From assembly GCF_000949475.1 (NCBI RefSeq), contig NZ_JRHC01000001.1:496001-560000 (forward strand): DNA of 64,000 nucleotides. The letters run 5' to 3'. Position 1 is the first letter of the stretch, and each line of letters opens with the position of its first letter. The DNA comes from Draconibacterium sediminis. Its GTDB lineage: Bacteria > Bacteroidota > Bacteroidia > Bacteroidales > Prolixibacteraceae. This document shows positions 51,833-60,364 of the stretch, in pieces. Position numbers and translations under genes: made by a program. Under the pieces are notes generated by a model. The model was not told the DNA's origin and did not search any database. It saw only the letters and a list, made by a program, of their open reading frames with translations.

Positions 51833-53671
51833 ATGAAGAAACTAATCACTTTGTTTATCATCCTGCTTACTCTGAATGTTGTTGGGCAGGAAGTTGCTCG
51901 GGTTGAACCGCCAAACTGGTGGGCCGGAATGAAAAATCCCGACTTACAATTATTAATATACGGTGAGAATATTTCAAAAACCGATGTGGTGCTCGATTAC
52001 CCGGGGGTGACTTTGGAAGCGACCACTAAAGTTGAAAATCCAAACTACCTGTTTGTCGATCTGAAACTGGCAAAGAATGTAAAACCCGGAGACTTTGAAA
52101 TTCAATTTAAACAAGGCGATAAAGTTGTAGATAGCTATAACTACGAATTGTGGGATCGTGAAAAAGGATCCGCAAAACGTGAAGGTTTTAATTCATCGGA
52201 TGTGATTTACCTGATCACCCCTGACCGGTTTGTAAATGGCGATACCAGCAACGATGAGGTGGAAGGAATGAAAGAAGGTCTTGATCGTGATTATAACTAT
52301 GGTCGCCATGGTGGTGATATACGTGGAATCATCAATTCGTTGGACTATTTGCAAGACATGGGATTTACCGCCGTTTGGTTAAATCCTGTGCTGGAAAACG
52401 ATATGCCCGAATCGTCGTATCACGGTTATGCCTGTACCGATTTTTACCAGGTCGACAGAAGATATGGTTCGAATGAAGAATATCAGGAACTAAACGAAGA
52501 ACTGGATAAACGCGGCATGAAACTGATAATGGATCTGATCTTTAACCACTGCGGATCGGAACACTGGTGGATGCACGATATGCCCATGAGCGACTGGATC
52601 AACAATTATCCCGAAATGAAGATTACCAGTCACCGCCGCACGGTGAATGAAGATCCTCACGCTTCGGAAGCAGATAAAAAAGCAATGGTTGACGGTTGGT
52701 TTGTAAGTGCTATGCCTGACATGAACCAGAAAAATCCGTTCCTGGCAAAATACCTCATTCAAAACAGTATTTGGTGGGTTGAATATGTTGGCTTGGAAGG
52801 AATTCGCCAGGACACGTGGCCTTATCCCGACAAAAATATGATGAGCGACTGGACAAAACAATTGTTGGAAGAATATCCGAATTTTAATGTGGTTGGCGAA
52901 GAGTGGACCACCAATCCGGCTATTGTTTCGTACTGGCAAAAAGGAAAATACAATCAGGATGGCTATAAGAATTATGCCCCGAGTATGATGGATTTCCCGT
53001 TGCAGAGTGCAGCTGCTGAAGGATTACGCAACGAAGAAAGTTTTGACTTTGGCTTGATTCAGATTTATAATGCCTTGGCAAACGATTTTTTATATCCAAA
53101 TCCATACGATCTGACCATTTTCCCTGACAACCACGATATGTCTCGCTTTTACGTGCAGGTTGGCGAAGATGCTGATTTGCTGAAAATGGGTGTGGTGTTC
53201 TTTTTAACTACCCGTGGAATTCCGCAAATTTATTACGGTACCGAAATTCTAATGCGTCACGACGGAAGCGAACATGGCGATATTCGTGCTGATTATCCCG
53301 GGGGTTGGGAAGGCGACAAAATAAATGCTTTTACCGGCGAAGGAATGAGCGATGCCGCAAAAGATATGCAGCAGTATGTTTCCAAAATCCAGAACTGGCG
53401 TAAAAATGCCGATGTCGTTCACGATGGGAAATTGATGCACTTTGTTCCTGAAGATGGGACTTACACCTATTTTCGTTATACTGAAGACGAAGCTGTGATG
53501 GTAATTCTAAATAAAAACGCCGAAGCAAAAACCATCAAAACCGATCGTTTTAGTGAAGTGATCGACGGTTATAAGTCGGGTAAAGAAATTATTTACGGGA
53601 ACACAATTTCCGATATTTCGGAAGTTACAGTTCCTGCAAAATCAGCTATAATAGTTGAATTGAATAAATAG
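51833..53671 (+). CDS. SusA-like GH13 neopullulanase/cyclomaltodextrinase
   Basis: Starting at ATG 51833 (signal peptide MKKLITLFIILLTLNVVGQ), the protein has 612 residues. An N-terminal immunoglobulin-like domain (about 22-115, PNWWAGMKNPDLQLLIYG) is the cyclomaltodextrinase N-domain. The GH13 barrel follows with nucleophile D327 (GIRQDTW), acid/base E356 (VVGEEW) and D435 (FPDNHDM). A short C-terminal beta domain ends VPAKSAIIVEL. It should act in the periplasm on imported maltodextrins, like SusA. It is the third gene of the cluster. Confidence 0.92.
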   Translation: MKKLITLFIILLTLNVVGQEVARVEPPNWWAGMKNPDLQLLIYGENISKTDVVLDYPGVTLEATTKVENPNYLFVDLKLAKNVKPGDFEIQFKQGDKVVDSYNYELWDREKGSAKREGFNSSDVIYLITPDRFVNGDTSNDEVEGMKEGLDRDYNYGRHGGDIRGIINSLDYLQDMGFTAVWLNPVLENDMPESSYHGYACTDFYQVDRRYGSNEEYQELNEELDKRGMKLIMDLIFNHCGSEHWWMHDMPMSDWINNYPEMKITSHRRTVNEDPHASEADKKAMVDGWFVSAMPDMNQKNPFLAKYLIQNSIWWVEYVGLEGIRQDTWPYPDKNMMSDWTKQLLEEYPNFNVVGEEWTTNPAIVSYWQKGKYNQDGYKNYAPSMMDFPLQSAAAEGLRNEESFDFGLIQIYNALANDFLYPNPYDLTIFPDNHDMSRFYVQVGEDADLLKMGVVFFLTTRGIPQIYYGTEILMRHDGSEHGDIRADYPGGWEGDKINAFTGEGMSDAAKDMQQYVSKIQNWRKNADVVHDGKLMHFVPEDGTYTYFRYTEDEAVMVILNKNAEAKTIKTDRFSEVIDGYKSGKEIIYGNTISDISEVTVPAKSAIIVELNK

Positions 53672-53688
53672 GAAATTTAAACACTGAG

Positions 53689-53755
53689 AACGCAGATTGA
53701 ACAGATTAGCTCTGATCATATCTGCGTTTCTCGATTAAATCCGTGTAATCTGCGT
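53689..53755. repeat. Dispersed 'ctgcgt' repeat between GH13 genes
   Basis: AACGCAGAT (53689-53697) and ATCTGCGTT (53720-53728) are exact inverted copies, followed by CCGTGTAATCTGCGT to 53755. It is the same family as the repeat at 16009-16095. Confidence 0.55.
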
Positions 53756-53764
53756 ACTACTATC

Positions 53765-55645
53765 ATGAAAAAACTAGCATCCATCTTTATTATTATGGCA
53801 CTTTTTGCTTGCCAACCGACACAGAAGCATAAGCCAGCACAACCCGATTCGCCAAAAGGCAAATATGTGGTTTACCAGGTGTTTACCCGTCTGTTTGGGA
53901 ATACAAACACCACCAATAAACCGTGGGGAACCATTGAAGAAAATGGTGTGGGAAAGTTCAACGATTTTACCGACCGGGCACTCGAAGAAATTAAGTCAAT
54001 GGGGGTTACACATATTTGGTACACGGGTGTTCCGCACCATGATGTAATAACTGATTATACCGACTACGGCATTTCAAACGACGATCCCGATGTGGTAAAG
54101 GGCCGAGCCGGCTCGCCTTATGCAGTGAAGGATTATTACAACGTAAATCCCGATCTGGCTATTGATCCGGCAAACCGATTGGCAGAATTTGAGGCCCTGA
54201 TCGAACGAACTCACAAACACGGCATGAAAGTGATTATCGATATTGTTCCCAATCATGTTGCCCGGAATTACCAGTCGATTTCGAAACCCGAAGGTGTTTC
54301 CGATTTTGGTGAAAACGACGATACTTCGGTGGAATACAAACGCGATAATAACTTTTATTACATCCCCGGCGAAGCTTTTCAGGTGCCGGAATTTTTGAAC
54401 GGTTACCAACCTTTGGGAGGCGATGATCACCCGCTTTCGGATGGAAAGTTTAATGAAAATCCGGCCAAGTGGACCGGTAACGGCGCTCGCTTAGCTCAGC
54501 CCGGATTTTATGACTGGTACGAAACGGTAAAAGTAAATTACGGTGTAAAACCCGATGGAACCTACGATTTTGATCTGCTTCCCGAAGATTTTGACAGGGA
54601 AAATTACAAAGCTCATTTCGAGTTCTGGCAGGATAAAGATGTGCCGGATTCGTGGAAGAAATTCAAAGATATTGCCATCTACTGGTTAGATAAAGGCGTG
54701 GATGGTTTCCGTTACGATATGGCTGAAATGGTTCCGGTGGAATTCTGGAGTTATATGAACTCGGCATTAAAAATGAAAAATCCTGACGCTTTTCTACTAG
54801 CTGAAGTGTATAATCCTGCGCTTTACCGCGACTATATCCGCAAAGGGAAAATGGATTATTTGTACGATAAAGTGGAGTTGTACGATACCTTAAAACACAT
54901 TATGCAGGGGCATGGAAGTACTGATAATCTTCCGGCAATTTACGATGGTTTGGCTGATATCGAGCATCACATGTTACATTTTTTGGAAAACCACGATGAG
55001 CAGCGTATTGCCAGTGCAGGATTTGCAGGAAGTGCCGAAAAAGGAAAACCGGCAATGGTCGTTTCTACCTGCTTGAGTACCTCGCCAACCATGATTTATT
55101 TTGGGCAGAATGTTGGCGAACCCGGCGATGGAGACATGGGATTTGGCGATGAAACACGAACATCGATTTTTGATTACTGCGGTGTACCGGCACATCAACG
55201 TTGGATGAATGACGGAAAATTTGATGGAGGGCAGTCAACGCTGGAAGAAAAAGAATTAAACGAATTTTATAAAACGCTCCTCAGTTTCTCTGTTCAATCT
55301 GCAGCATTGATGGGCAAATACAAAGAAATTCACTCGTACAATCGGCAAAATACAGAAGGATACACCGACAAAGCATTTTCGTTTGTGCGTTGGCAAGGCG
55401 ACGATCGTTTGATAGTGGTGACTAACTTCGAAGATAATCCACACAAATTTCAACTTCAATTGAATGAAGCAACCGTAAAGGCTTTACATTTAACTGACGG
55501 ATTTTACAAACTAACTGATCAACTGGCCAACGAAAATGAATTTGTACTGGAAGTGAAAAATGGAAAGGGTAAGTTAGAGCTGGCATTGTCAGGCCTTGAG
55601 TCGTACATTTTAAAAATGGATGTGCTTTCAGATATGTCAGAATAA
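53765..55645 (+). CDS. GH13 alpha-amylase lipoprotein
   Basis: A 626-residue lipoprotein (lipobox MALFA-C16). The GH13 barrel starts at YVVYQVFTRLFGN and shows DIVPNHVARN (conserved region I), VDGFRYDMAEM with nucleophile D318, LLAEVY with acid/base E347 and ENHDEQR with D411. An insertion of about 100 residues (about 180-280) between the first two regions enlarges the B domain. A C-terminal beta-sandwich follows. It is the final gene of the maltodextrin cluster and probably a surface or periplasmic amylase; it might take the SusG role alongside the T9SS-exported enzyme. Confidence 0.9.
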   Translation: MKKLASIFIIMALFACQPTQKHKPAQPDSPKGKYVVYQVFTRLFGNTNTTNKPWGTIEENGVGKFNDFTDRALEEIKSMGVTHIWYTGVPHHDVITDYTDYGISNDDPDVVKGRAGSPYAVKDYYNVNPDLAIDPANRLAEFEALIERTHKHGMKVIIDIVPNHVARNYQSISKPEGVSDFGENDDTSVEYKRDNNFYYIPGEAFQVPEFLNGYQPLGGDDHPLSDGKFNENPAKWTGNGARLAQPGFYDWYETVKVNYGVKPDGTYDFDLLPEDFDRENYKAHFEFWQDKDVPDSWKKFKDIAIYWLDKGVDGFRYDMAEMVPVEFWSYMNSALKMKNPDAFLLAEVYNPALYRDYIRKGKMDYLYDKVELYDTLKHIMQGHGSTDNLPAIYDGLADIEHHMLHFLENHDEQRIASAGFAGSAEKGKPAMVVSTCLSTSPTMIYFGQNVGEPGDGDMGFGDETRTSIFDYCGVPAHQRWMNDGKFDGGQSTLEEKELNEFYKTLLSFSVQSAALMGKYKEIHSYNRQNTEGYTDKAFSFVRWQGDDRLIVVTNFEDNPHKFQLQLNEATVKALHLTDGFYKLTDQLANENEFVLEVKNGKGKLELALSGLESYILKMDVLSDMSE

Positions 55646-55876
55646 AGTCGATTAGACAAGTTTCTGCGGTTATCCGCGCAATCCACGATATATTTTTGGT
55701 ACTCAAACAAAAAAAATTACAATTCGATAAACCTTTTTAGCAAACTGGTGTTTTACTCTTACAAATCTTTATCAAGAAGATTTACACGCCATAAATGATG
55801 GTTTGGTTTTTGGTTTAGTTTAGGTTTAGGTTGATTGAGAAAGGGCTGGTTATTGAACCGGCCTTTCGTTTTTTTT
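55646..55876 (+). terminator. Terminator region after the maltodextrin cluster
   Basis: A hairpin at 55838-55866 (GAAAGGGCTGGTT with AACCGGCCTTTC, one bulge) is followed by a T run to 55876. It lies 190 bp beyond the last stop codon. Between them is a short copy of the 'ctgcgt' repeat at 55662-55687 and AT-rich sequence. Nothing gene-like is seen from 55646 to 56180. Confidence 0.65.
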
Positions 55877-56115
55877 AGCATCTTCTATTCGTTCTAAAAA
55901 TCACACGATTAGCAATTTAAAAGTTACTTTATAGCCGATATTCTAAAGGCTTCAACTTCATAAAAAGGTAAAGATCATATCAATAAGGTCAAATTGAGTT
56001 TTAGCTGATCCGGAGTCTTAACGCAATAAAGAATTTCAGCGTTTATGCAACCGGCTAATTTTTATAATATGCTGAAAGGCATACGAATGTTGTTAATTCT
56101 TTAGAATAAAGTTAA

Positions 56116-56143
56116 TAGATTTATGTGCCGTTAGCGTTAACGG
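56116..56143 (+). promoter_or_regulatory. Possible promoter and operator of the Gfo/Idh operon
   Basis: TAGATTTA (56116-56123) is a weak -7 match with TTG at 56090-56092. Directly downstream CCGTTAGCGTTAACGG (56128-56143) is an inverted repeat with 6-bp arms (CCGTTA/TAACGG), placed where a repressor would block transcription. No regulator gene adjoins. Confidence 0.4.
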
Positions 56144-56180
56144 TGTTCATTCTCAAGTTAAACCAACATAAACCAATAAA

Positions 56181-57518
56181 ATGAAAGAATCAAGAAGATC
56201 ATTTATTAAAAAAACTGCTGCAGCAGGCTCGGTAGCCATTGTAGCACCAACAATTGTTTCAGCAAAAGTATTCGGGGCAAACGACCGTATTAATGCAGCC
56301 GTACTCGGATTAAACGGCCGTGGTAAAAGTCATATTCAGGGATTTATGGCGCAAGACAATGTTCAGGTTACTACTTTGTGCGATCCTGATATGAATATTC
56401 TTAAAAATAGACAGAAAGAGTTTAAAGAGAAATACGGCGACGATGTGGCTTTGGAACAAGACCTTCGCAGGGTGATGGACGACAAAGACATTGATGTGAT
56501 TAGTATTGCCTCGCCAAACCATTGGCATGCATTGTCTGTAATCTGGGCCTGTCAGGCCGGAAAAGACTGTTATGTTGAAAAACCGGGTTCGCATAATATT
56601 TGGGAAGGTCGCAAAATGGTTGAAGCTGCCGAAAAATACGATCGTATTGTTCAGCACGGCGTACAATTACGCAGTTCGCCGGCCGTAAACGAAGCTATTC
56701 AGTTAATGCGCGATGGTTATATCGGACGTGTTTATATGGCGCGTGGTTTGGTTTTCCGTTGGAGAGGCGACATTGGCGACCAGGGATTTTCTGCTGTTCC
56801 CGATGGTTTAGACTACGACCTGTGGACAGGGCCGGCACCTAAACGACCCTTCACCAAAAACCTGGTTCACTACAACTGGCATTGGCACTGGGATTATGGA
56901 AACGGCGATGTGGGTAACCAGGGAATTCACGAAACCGATTTATGTATGTGGGGACTGGATGTTGGTTTGCCTACAAAAATTACATCGATGGGGGGAAAAT
57001 TCCTTTGGGACGATTGCAAAGAGGTACCTGAAGTGTTGACTTCAATCTATCATTATCCTGATGAAGGAAAGATCATTCAGTTTGAGGTACGCCCTTGGTG
57101 CACCAATACTGAAGAAGGAGCAACTGTTGGTAACATTTTCTATGGCGAGAAAGGAATTATTGTAGTGGATGGTTACGATAAATACAAATCGTATTTGGGA
57201 CAGAACCGAGAACCCGGAAAATCAGGCGACGATGGTGGTATCGCAGCAACCGGAATGGACAGGGGAGCAGGTGGTACCGACAGACACTTTACTAATTTTA
57301 TTGACGCTGTTCGTGCACACGACAAAACCCTGTTAAATGCACCGGTTGAAACAGCACACCTATCTTCCGGGTTGGCGCATTTGGGTAACATTGCTTATCG
57401 TTTGGGTAAAGTGCTGACATTTAATCCTCATGCCGAACAGTTTGTAAACGATCCGGAAGCAGATGAAATGCTTACGCGAAATTATAGGGAAGGTTATGTT
57501 GTTCCAAATATGGTGTAG
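56181..57518 (+). CDS. Tat-exported Gfo/Idh/MocA oxidoreductase
   Basis: A 445-residue NAD(P)-dependent dehydrogenase. The N-terminus has a twin-arginine signal (ESRRSFIKKTAAAG). Then comes a Rossmann fold: AVLGLNGRGKSHI at about 40-52, with a LNGRG variant of the GxGxxG loop. CDPDMN and SIASPNHWHALS follow, with the catalytic-site VEKPGSHN (about 133-140). The C-terminal substrate domain contains HYNWHWHWDYGNGDVGNQGIH split over about 231-251. Members of this group oxidise sugar hydroxyls, often at C3 of glycosides. The gene heads an operon with a DUF6807 protein and a TIM-barrel epimerase. Confidence 0.9.
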   Translation: MKESRRSFIKKTAAAGSVAIVAPTIVSAKVFGANDRINAAVLGLNGRGKSHIQGFMAQDNVQVTTLCDPDMNILKNRQKEFKEKYGDDVALEQDLRRVMDDKDIDVISIASPNHWHALSVIWACQAGKDCYVEKPGSHNIWEGRKMVEAAEKYDRIVQHGVQLRSSPAVNEAIQLMRDGYIGRVYMARGLVFRWRGDIGDQGFSAVPDGLDYDLWTGPAPKRPFTKNLVHYNWHWHWDYGNGDVGNQGIHETDLCMWGLDVGLPTKITSMGGKFLWDDCKEVPEVLTSIYHYPDEGKIIQFEVRPWCTNTEEGATVGNIFYGEKGIIVVDGYDKYKSYLGQNREPGKSGDDGGIAATGMDRGAGGTDRHFTNFIDAVRAHDKTLLNAPVETAHLSSGLAHLGNIAYRLGKVLTFNPHAEQFVNDPEADEMLTRNYREGYVVPNMV

Positions 57519-57561
57519 CACTCTCCTTTTTATATTTAAATTAATCAATTGAACTTGAGCA

Positions 57562-57598
57562 AAATGCGATGTAATCCAACCGAGGTTACATCGCATTT
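57562..57598 (+). other. 13-bp perfect hairpin between operon genes
   Basis: AAATGCGATGTAA (57562-57574) and TTACATCGCATTT (57586-57598) pair perfectly with an 11-nt loop. There is no T tract, so it is more likely an mRNA-stability or processing element that favours the upstream gene than a full terminator. Confidence 0.7.
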
Positions 57599-57621
57599 CC
57601 AGCCATATAAATACCAAAACT

Positions 57622-58665
57622 ATGAAATTTAAAACGCTACTGATAATGGCAATTACAGCTGGCTCTTTACTCCTGTTTAGTAATTGTAATTCGCAACAAA
57701 CCATTGATATTAAGGTTGATGAGGCCGCAAAGAAGATCGACGTAAACATTGATGGAAAGTTGTTCACGTCATACATCTATCCTGACAATATTATGAAACC
57801 GGTGTTGTGGCCTGTAATGTCGCCTGCCGGAAATATGCTTACACGCAGTTTCCCCTTGATAAACAAGGAAGGCGATCGGACAGATCATCCGCACCATGTT
57901 GGAATATGGCTGAATTACGGCGATGTAAACGGGCTCGATTTCTGGAACAATTCAGAAGCCATTCCTGCTGATAAAAAGGTGGATTATGGTGTGATTTACC
58001 ATCAATCGGTAAAGAAAGCCAAAGGTGGCAAAGGGAAAGCAGTTCTTGAAACTGAATCGGTTTGGAAATCTCCTGATAATACGGCCATGCTTTCCGACGA
58101 TACAGAATTCACATTTACAGTAAAAGAAAACATTCGAATAATCGACCGCACAACCACTTTAAAAGCTCTTATCGATGAGGTGAAATTTACCGACAATAAA
58201 GAAGGTATGTTTGCCATTCGTGTGGCTCGCGAACTGGAGTTACCAAGCGACAAACCAACCAAATTAATGGATTCTTACGGTGTAATTACCGAAGTGAAAA
58301 ACATGGACAACACCTATGTAAAAGGGAATTACCGAAGTGCAGAAGGTGTTGAAGGCGGAGAAGTATGGGGCACCCGCTGCCGATGGATGAAATTGTCGAG
58401 CGAAATTAAGGGCGAACCTGTATCATTGGTTATTATCGATCATCCTAAAAATGTGGGATACCCTACCTATTGGCATGCGCGCGACTATGGTTTGTTTGCG
58501 GCCAATACGCTGGGTCAGAAAATATTCTCGAATGGCGAAAACGAATTGAACTTCAGCCTGAAAAAAGGCGACTCGGTTACGTTTAAATACCGGCTGGTGG
58601 TTGCTGCTGCCGATTTAAGCGATGATGAAATTAATAAGCTGGCAGATGAGTATGCCGGAAAATAA
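57622..58665 (+). CDS. DUF6807 (PmoA-like) lipoprotein
   Basis: A 347-residue lipoprotein (lipobox LLFSN-C22). SYIYPDNIMKPVLWPV split near 50-65 and DHPHHVGIWLNYGDVNG split near 92-108 are typical of the DUF6807/'PmoA' family. That annotation name is historical; the proteins have no link to methane oxidation here. A late HPKNVGYPTYWHARDYGLFA segment is also conserved. They occur beside Gfo/Idh and epimerase genes in sugar-degradation loci. Role not established; binding or processing of an oxidised sugar in the periplasm is plausible. Confidence 0.82.
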   Translation: MKFKTLLIMAITAGSLLLFSNCNSQQTIDIKVDEAAKKIDVNIDGKLFTSYIYPDNIMKPVLWPVMSPAGNMLTRSFPLINKEGDRTDHPHHVGIWLNYGDVNGLDFWNNSEAIPADKKVDYGVIYHQSVKKAKGGKGKAVLETESVWKSPDNTAMLSDDTEFTFTVKENIRIIDRTTTLKALIDEVKFTDNKEGMFAIRVARELELPSDKPTKLMDSYGVITEVKNMDNTYVKGNYRSAEGVEGGEVWGTRCRWMKLSSEIKGEPVSLVIIDHPKNVGYPTYWHARDYGLFAANTLGQKIFSNGENELNFSLKKGDSVTFKYRLVVAAADLSDDEINKLADEYAGK

Positions 58666-58689
58666 AGGGCATGCTAAAAAATTAAAGTA

Positions 58690-59559
58690 ATGAATCAATC
58701 GCGAAGAAAATTTATACAGAATAGTTTTATTGCCGGCGCCGGACTGAGTTTGGTCGATCCAATGGCGGCTCAGGCCATGTTACGCAAATCGAAAATGAAA
58801 CTGGGTTTGGTAACCTACCAATGGGGAAAAGACTGGGATTTACCAACCTTAATTGCGAATTGCGAAAAAACAGGTTTTATGGGTGTCGAACTTCGTACGG
58901 AACATGCCCACGGAGTAGAAACAGTGTTGAGCCAGAAAGAGCGGCTAGAAGTTAAAAAACGGTTTGCCGACAGTCCGGTAACTTGTGTTGGCTACGGTGC
59001 AAACTTCGATTATCACCACGTTGATCAGGGCCTTGTAAAAAAAAATATTCAGGATACCATTGAATACCTGAAATTGTGTGCCGATATTGGTGCCACCGGT
59101 GTTAAAGTGAAACCAAACGGTATTCCAACCGAAGTACCACGAGAAAAAACTATTTCGCAAATTGCAGCTGCTTTAAACGAGTGTGGTAAAGCTGCTAAAG
59201 ATTTGGGGCAGGTAATTCGCGTTGAAGTGCATGGTAATGTTTCGCAGGAAATACCAAACATGAAAGCCATTTTTGATCAGGTGACTGAAAAAAGCGTAAA
59301 AATGTGCTGGAATTGTAACGAACAGGATTTGCTGCCACCGGGACTGGAAGCCAACTTTAATTCGGTGAAAAAATTCTTTGGCGATACGGTGCACATTCGT
59401 GAACTCAATGTAGGCGACTATCCTTATCAGCAGCTCATGGATTTATTTGTGGGCATGAAATACGATGGATGGATATTGCTGGAAGCCCGCACTTCTCCGG
59501 CTGATCGAATTTCTGCAATGAAAGAACAACTGGATATTTTTAATAAAATGATTTCATAG
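58690..59559 (+). CDS. Tat-exported sugar phosphate isomerase/epimerase-like TIM barrel
   Basis: A 289-residue protein with a twin-arginine signal (QSRRKFIQNSFIAGAG) and a xylose-isomerase-like TIM barrel. LGLVTYQWGKDWDLPTLIAN opens the barrel. A likely metal-site pattern runs from GVELRTEHAHGVE through RVEVHGN and CWNCNEQD to ILLEART. The presence of a Tat signal on this member as well as on the oxidoreductase places both in the periplasm. In this context it may be a lyase or isomerase for 3-keto sugars. It lies 24 bp after the DUF6807 gene. Confidence 0.85.
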   Translation: MNQSRRKFIQNSFIAGAGLSLVDPMAAQAMLRKSKMKLGLVTYQWGKDWDLPTLIANCEKTGFMGVELRTEHAHGVETVLSQKERLEVKKRFADSPVTCVGYGANFDYHHVDQGLVKKNIQDTIEYLKLCADIGATGVKVKPNGIPTEVPREKTISQIAAALNECGKAAKDLGQVIRVEVHGNVSQEIPNMKAIFDQVTEKSVKMCWNCNEQDLLPPGLEANFNSVKKFFGDTVHIRELNVGDYPYQQLMDLFVGMKYDGWILLEARTSPADRISAMKEQLDIFNKMIS

Positions 59560-59608
59560 CTATTTTTAACGATTGGAACGATTTATTATAAGAATATTGT
59601 AGCCAGAG

Positions 59609-59647
59609 GAAAGGTGTGCATGCCAATATGTACGCCTTTCTTTTTTT
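59609..59647 (+). terminator. Terminator of the Gfo/Idh operon
   Basis: GAAAGG (59609-59614) pairs with CCTTTC (59635-59640), extended inwards by further pairs, and is followed by seven T. Confidence 0.8.
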
Positions 59648-59700
59648 CTTGGATGATGTTAATGTTTTGTTGCTAGTTATACCGCAAAACCACAGTGAGT

Positions 59701-60270
59701 TTACTTTAAACCAAGTTTTTTCCCTGATTTTAAAAGTTGTATTGATTCCGAAATCCGCTTTTCTTTTGTCTCGTCACGTTTAGCCATGTTAATCCAGGCG
59801 GTAAACTGGTTTTTATGATTTGTTGCCAGTGAGTCGAAAAAAGTCTTGGCATCAGTATTTTGGTTTAAAGCTGTTTTAAACTGATCAGATACTTCATGGC
59901 TAATTTTGAGATGAGAATAACCCTTTTTCCAAATACCGTTTTGTTTGGCAGCTTCTACAAGTTTTAAACCCTGCGGTTTCATTTTTCCCTCCTTCAACAA
60001 TTCGGCAACACGTTTTTTGTTTGATTCCGACCAAATACTTTTGGCATTTCGAGGCGTAAAGCGCCGGGTATAACACTCATCGTCAATACGGTTTATCAAG
60101 CCGTCGATCCAGCCGTAGCACAGTGCAGTTTTTACCGAGTCGTCGTATGAAATGCACGGTTTCCCAGTGTGCTTTTTGTAGTAAAGCAGAAATAATTCCT
60201 TTTCCTTATCGTGGTTCTGCTCCAGCCACTTTTCCCATTCGCTATTGCTCCTGAAATACTTTTTTTGCAT
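59701..60270 (-). CDS. YdeI/OmpD-associated family protein
   Basis: The start is at the ATG complementary to 60268-60270 (MQKKYFRSN), giving 189 residues. EWEKWLEQNHDKEKELFLLYY split over residues 11-31, then ALCYGWIDGLINRIDDECY (about 47-65) and KSIWSESNKKRVAELLKEGKM (about 74-94), are typical of the YdeI family. Proteins of this family have been linked to resistance to cationic peptides and polymyxin, but the mechanism is unknown. No signal peptide. It lies downstream of the BlaR1-like gene on the same strand but is separated from it by a terminator. Confidence 0.85.
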   Translation of the reverse strand: MQKKYFRSNSEWEKWLEQNHDKEKELFLLYYKKHTGKPCISYDDSVKTALCYGWIDGLINRIDDECYTRRFTPRNAKSIWSESNKKRVAELLKEGKMKPQGLKLVEAAKQNGIWKKGYSHLKISHEVSDQFKTALNQNTDAKTFFDSLATNHKNQFTAWINMAKRDETKEKRISESIQLLKSGKKLGLK

Positions 60271-60300
60271 GGTTCGGTTTTTGGTGAATAGGCACAAGTT

Positions 60301-60335
60301 AAAAAAAACACCCGATGACCAAAAGCCAACGGGTG
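60301..60335 (-). terminator. Terminator of the BlaI/M56 operon
   Basis: ACACCCG (60307-60313) and CGGGTGT (60329-60335) form the stem; the minus strand continues into eight T. Confidence 0.85.
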
Positions 60336-60364
60336 TCAAAATGGTTATTCTTGTTTTCTGTTCT

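Noticed and set aside
57622-58665. Methane monooxygenase subunit
   Set aside because: The PmoA-like label of this family is a historical name; the protein is a soluble periplasmic-type lipoprotein without membrane helices.
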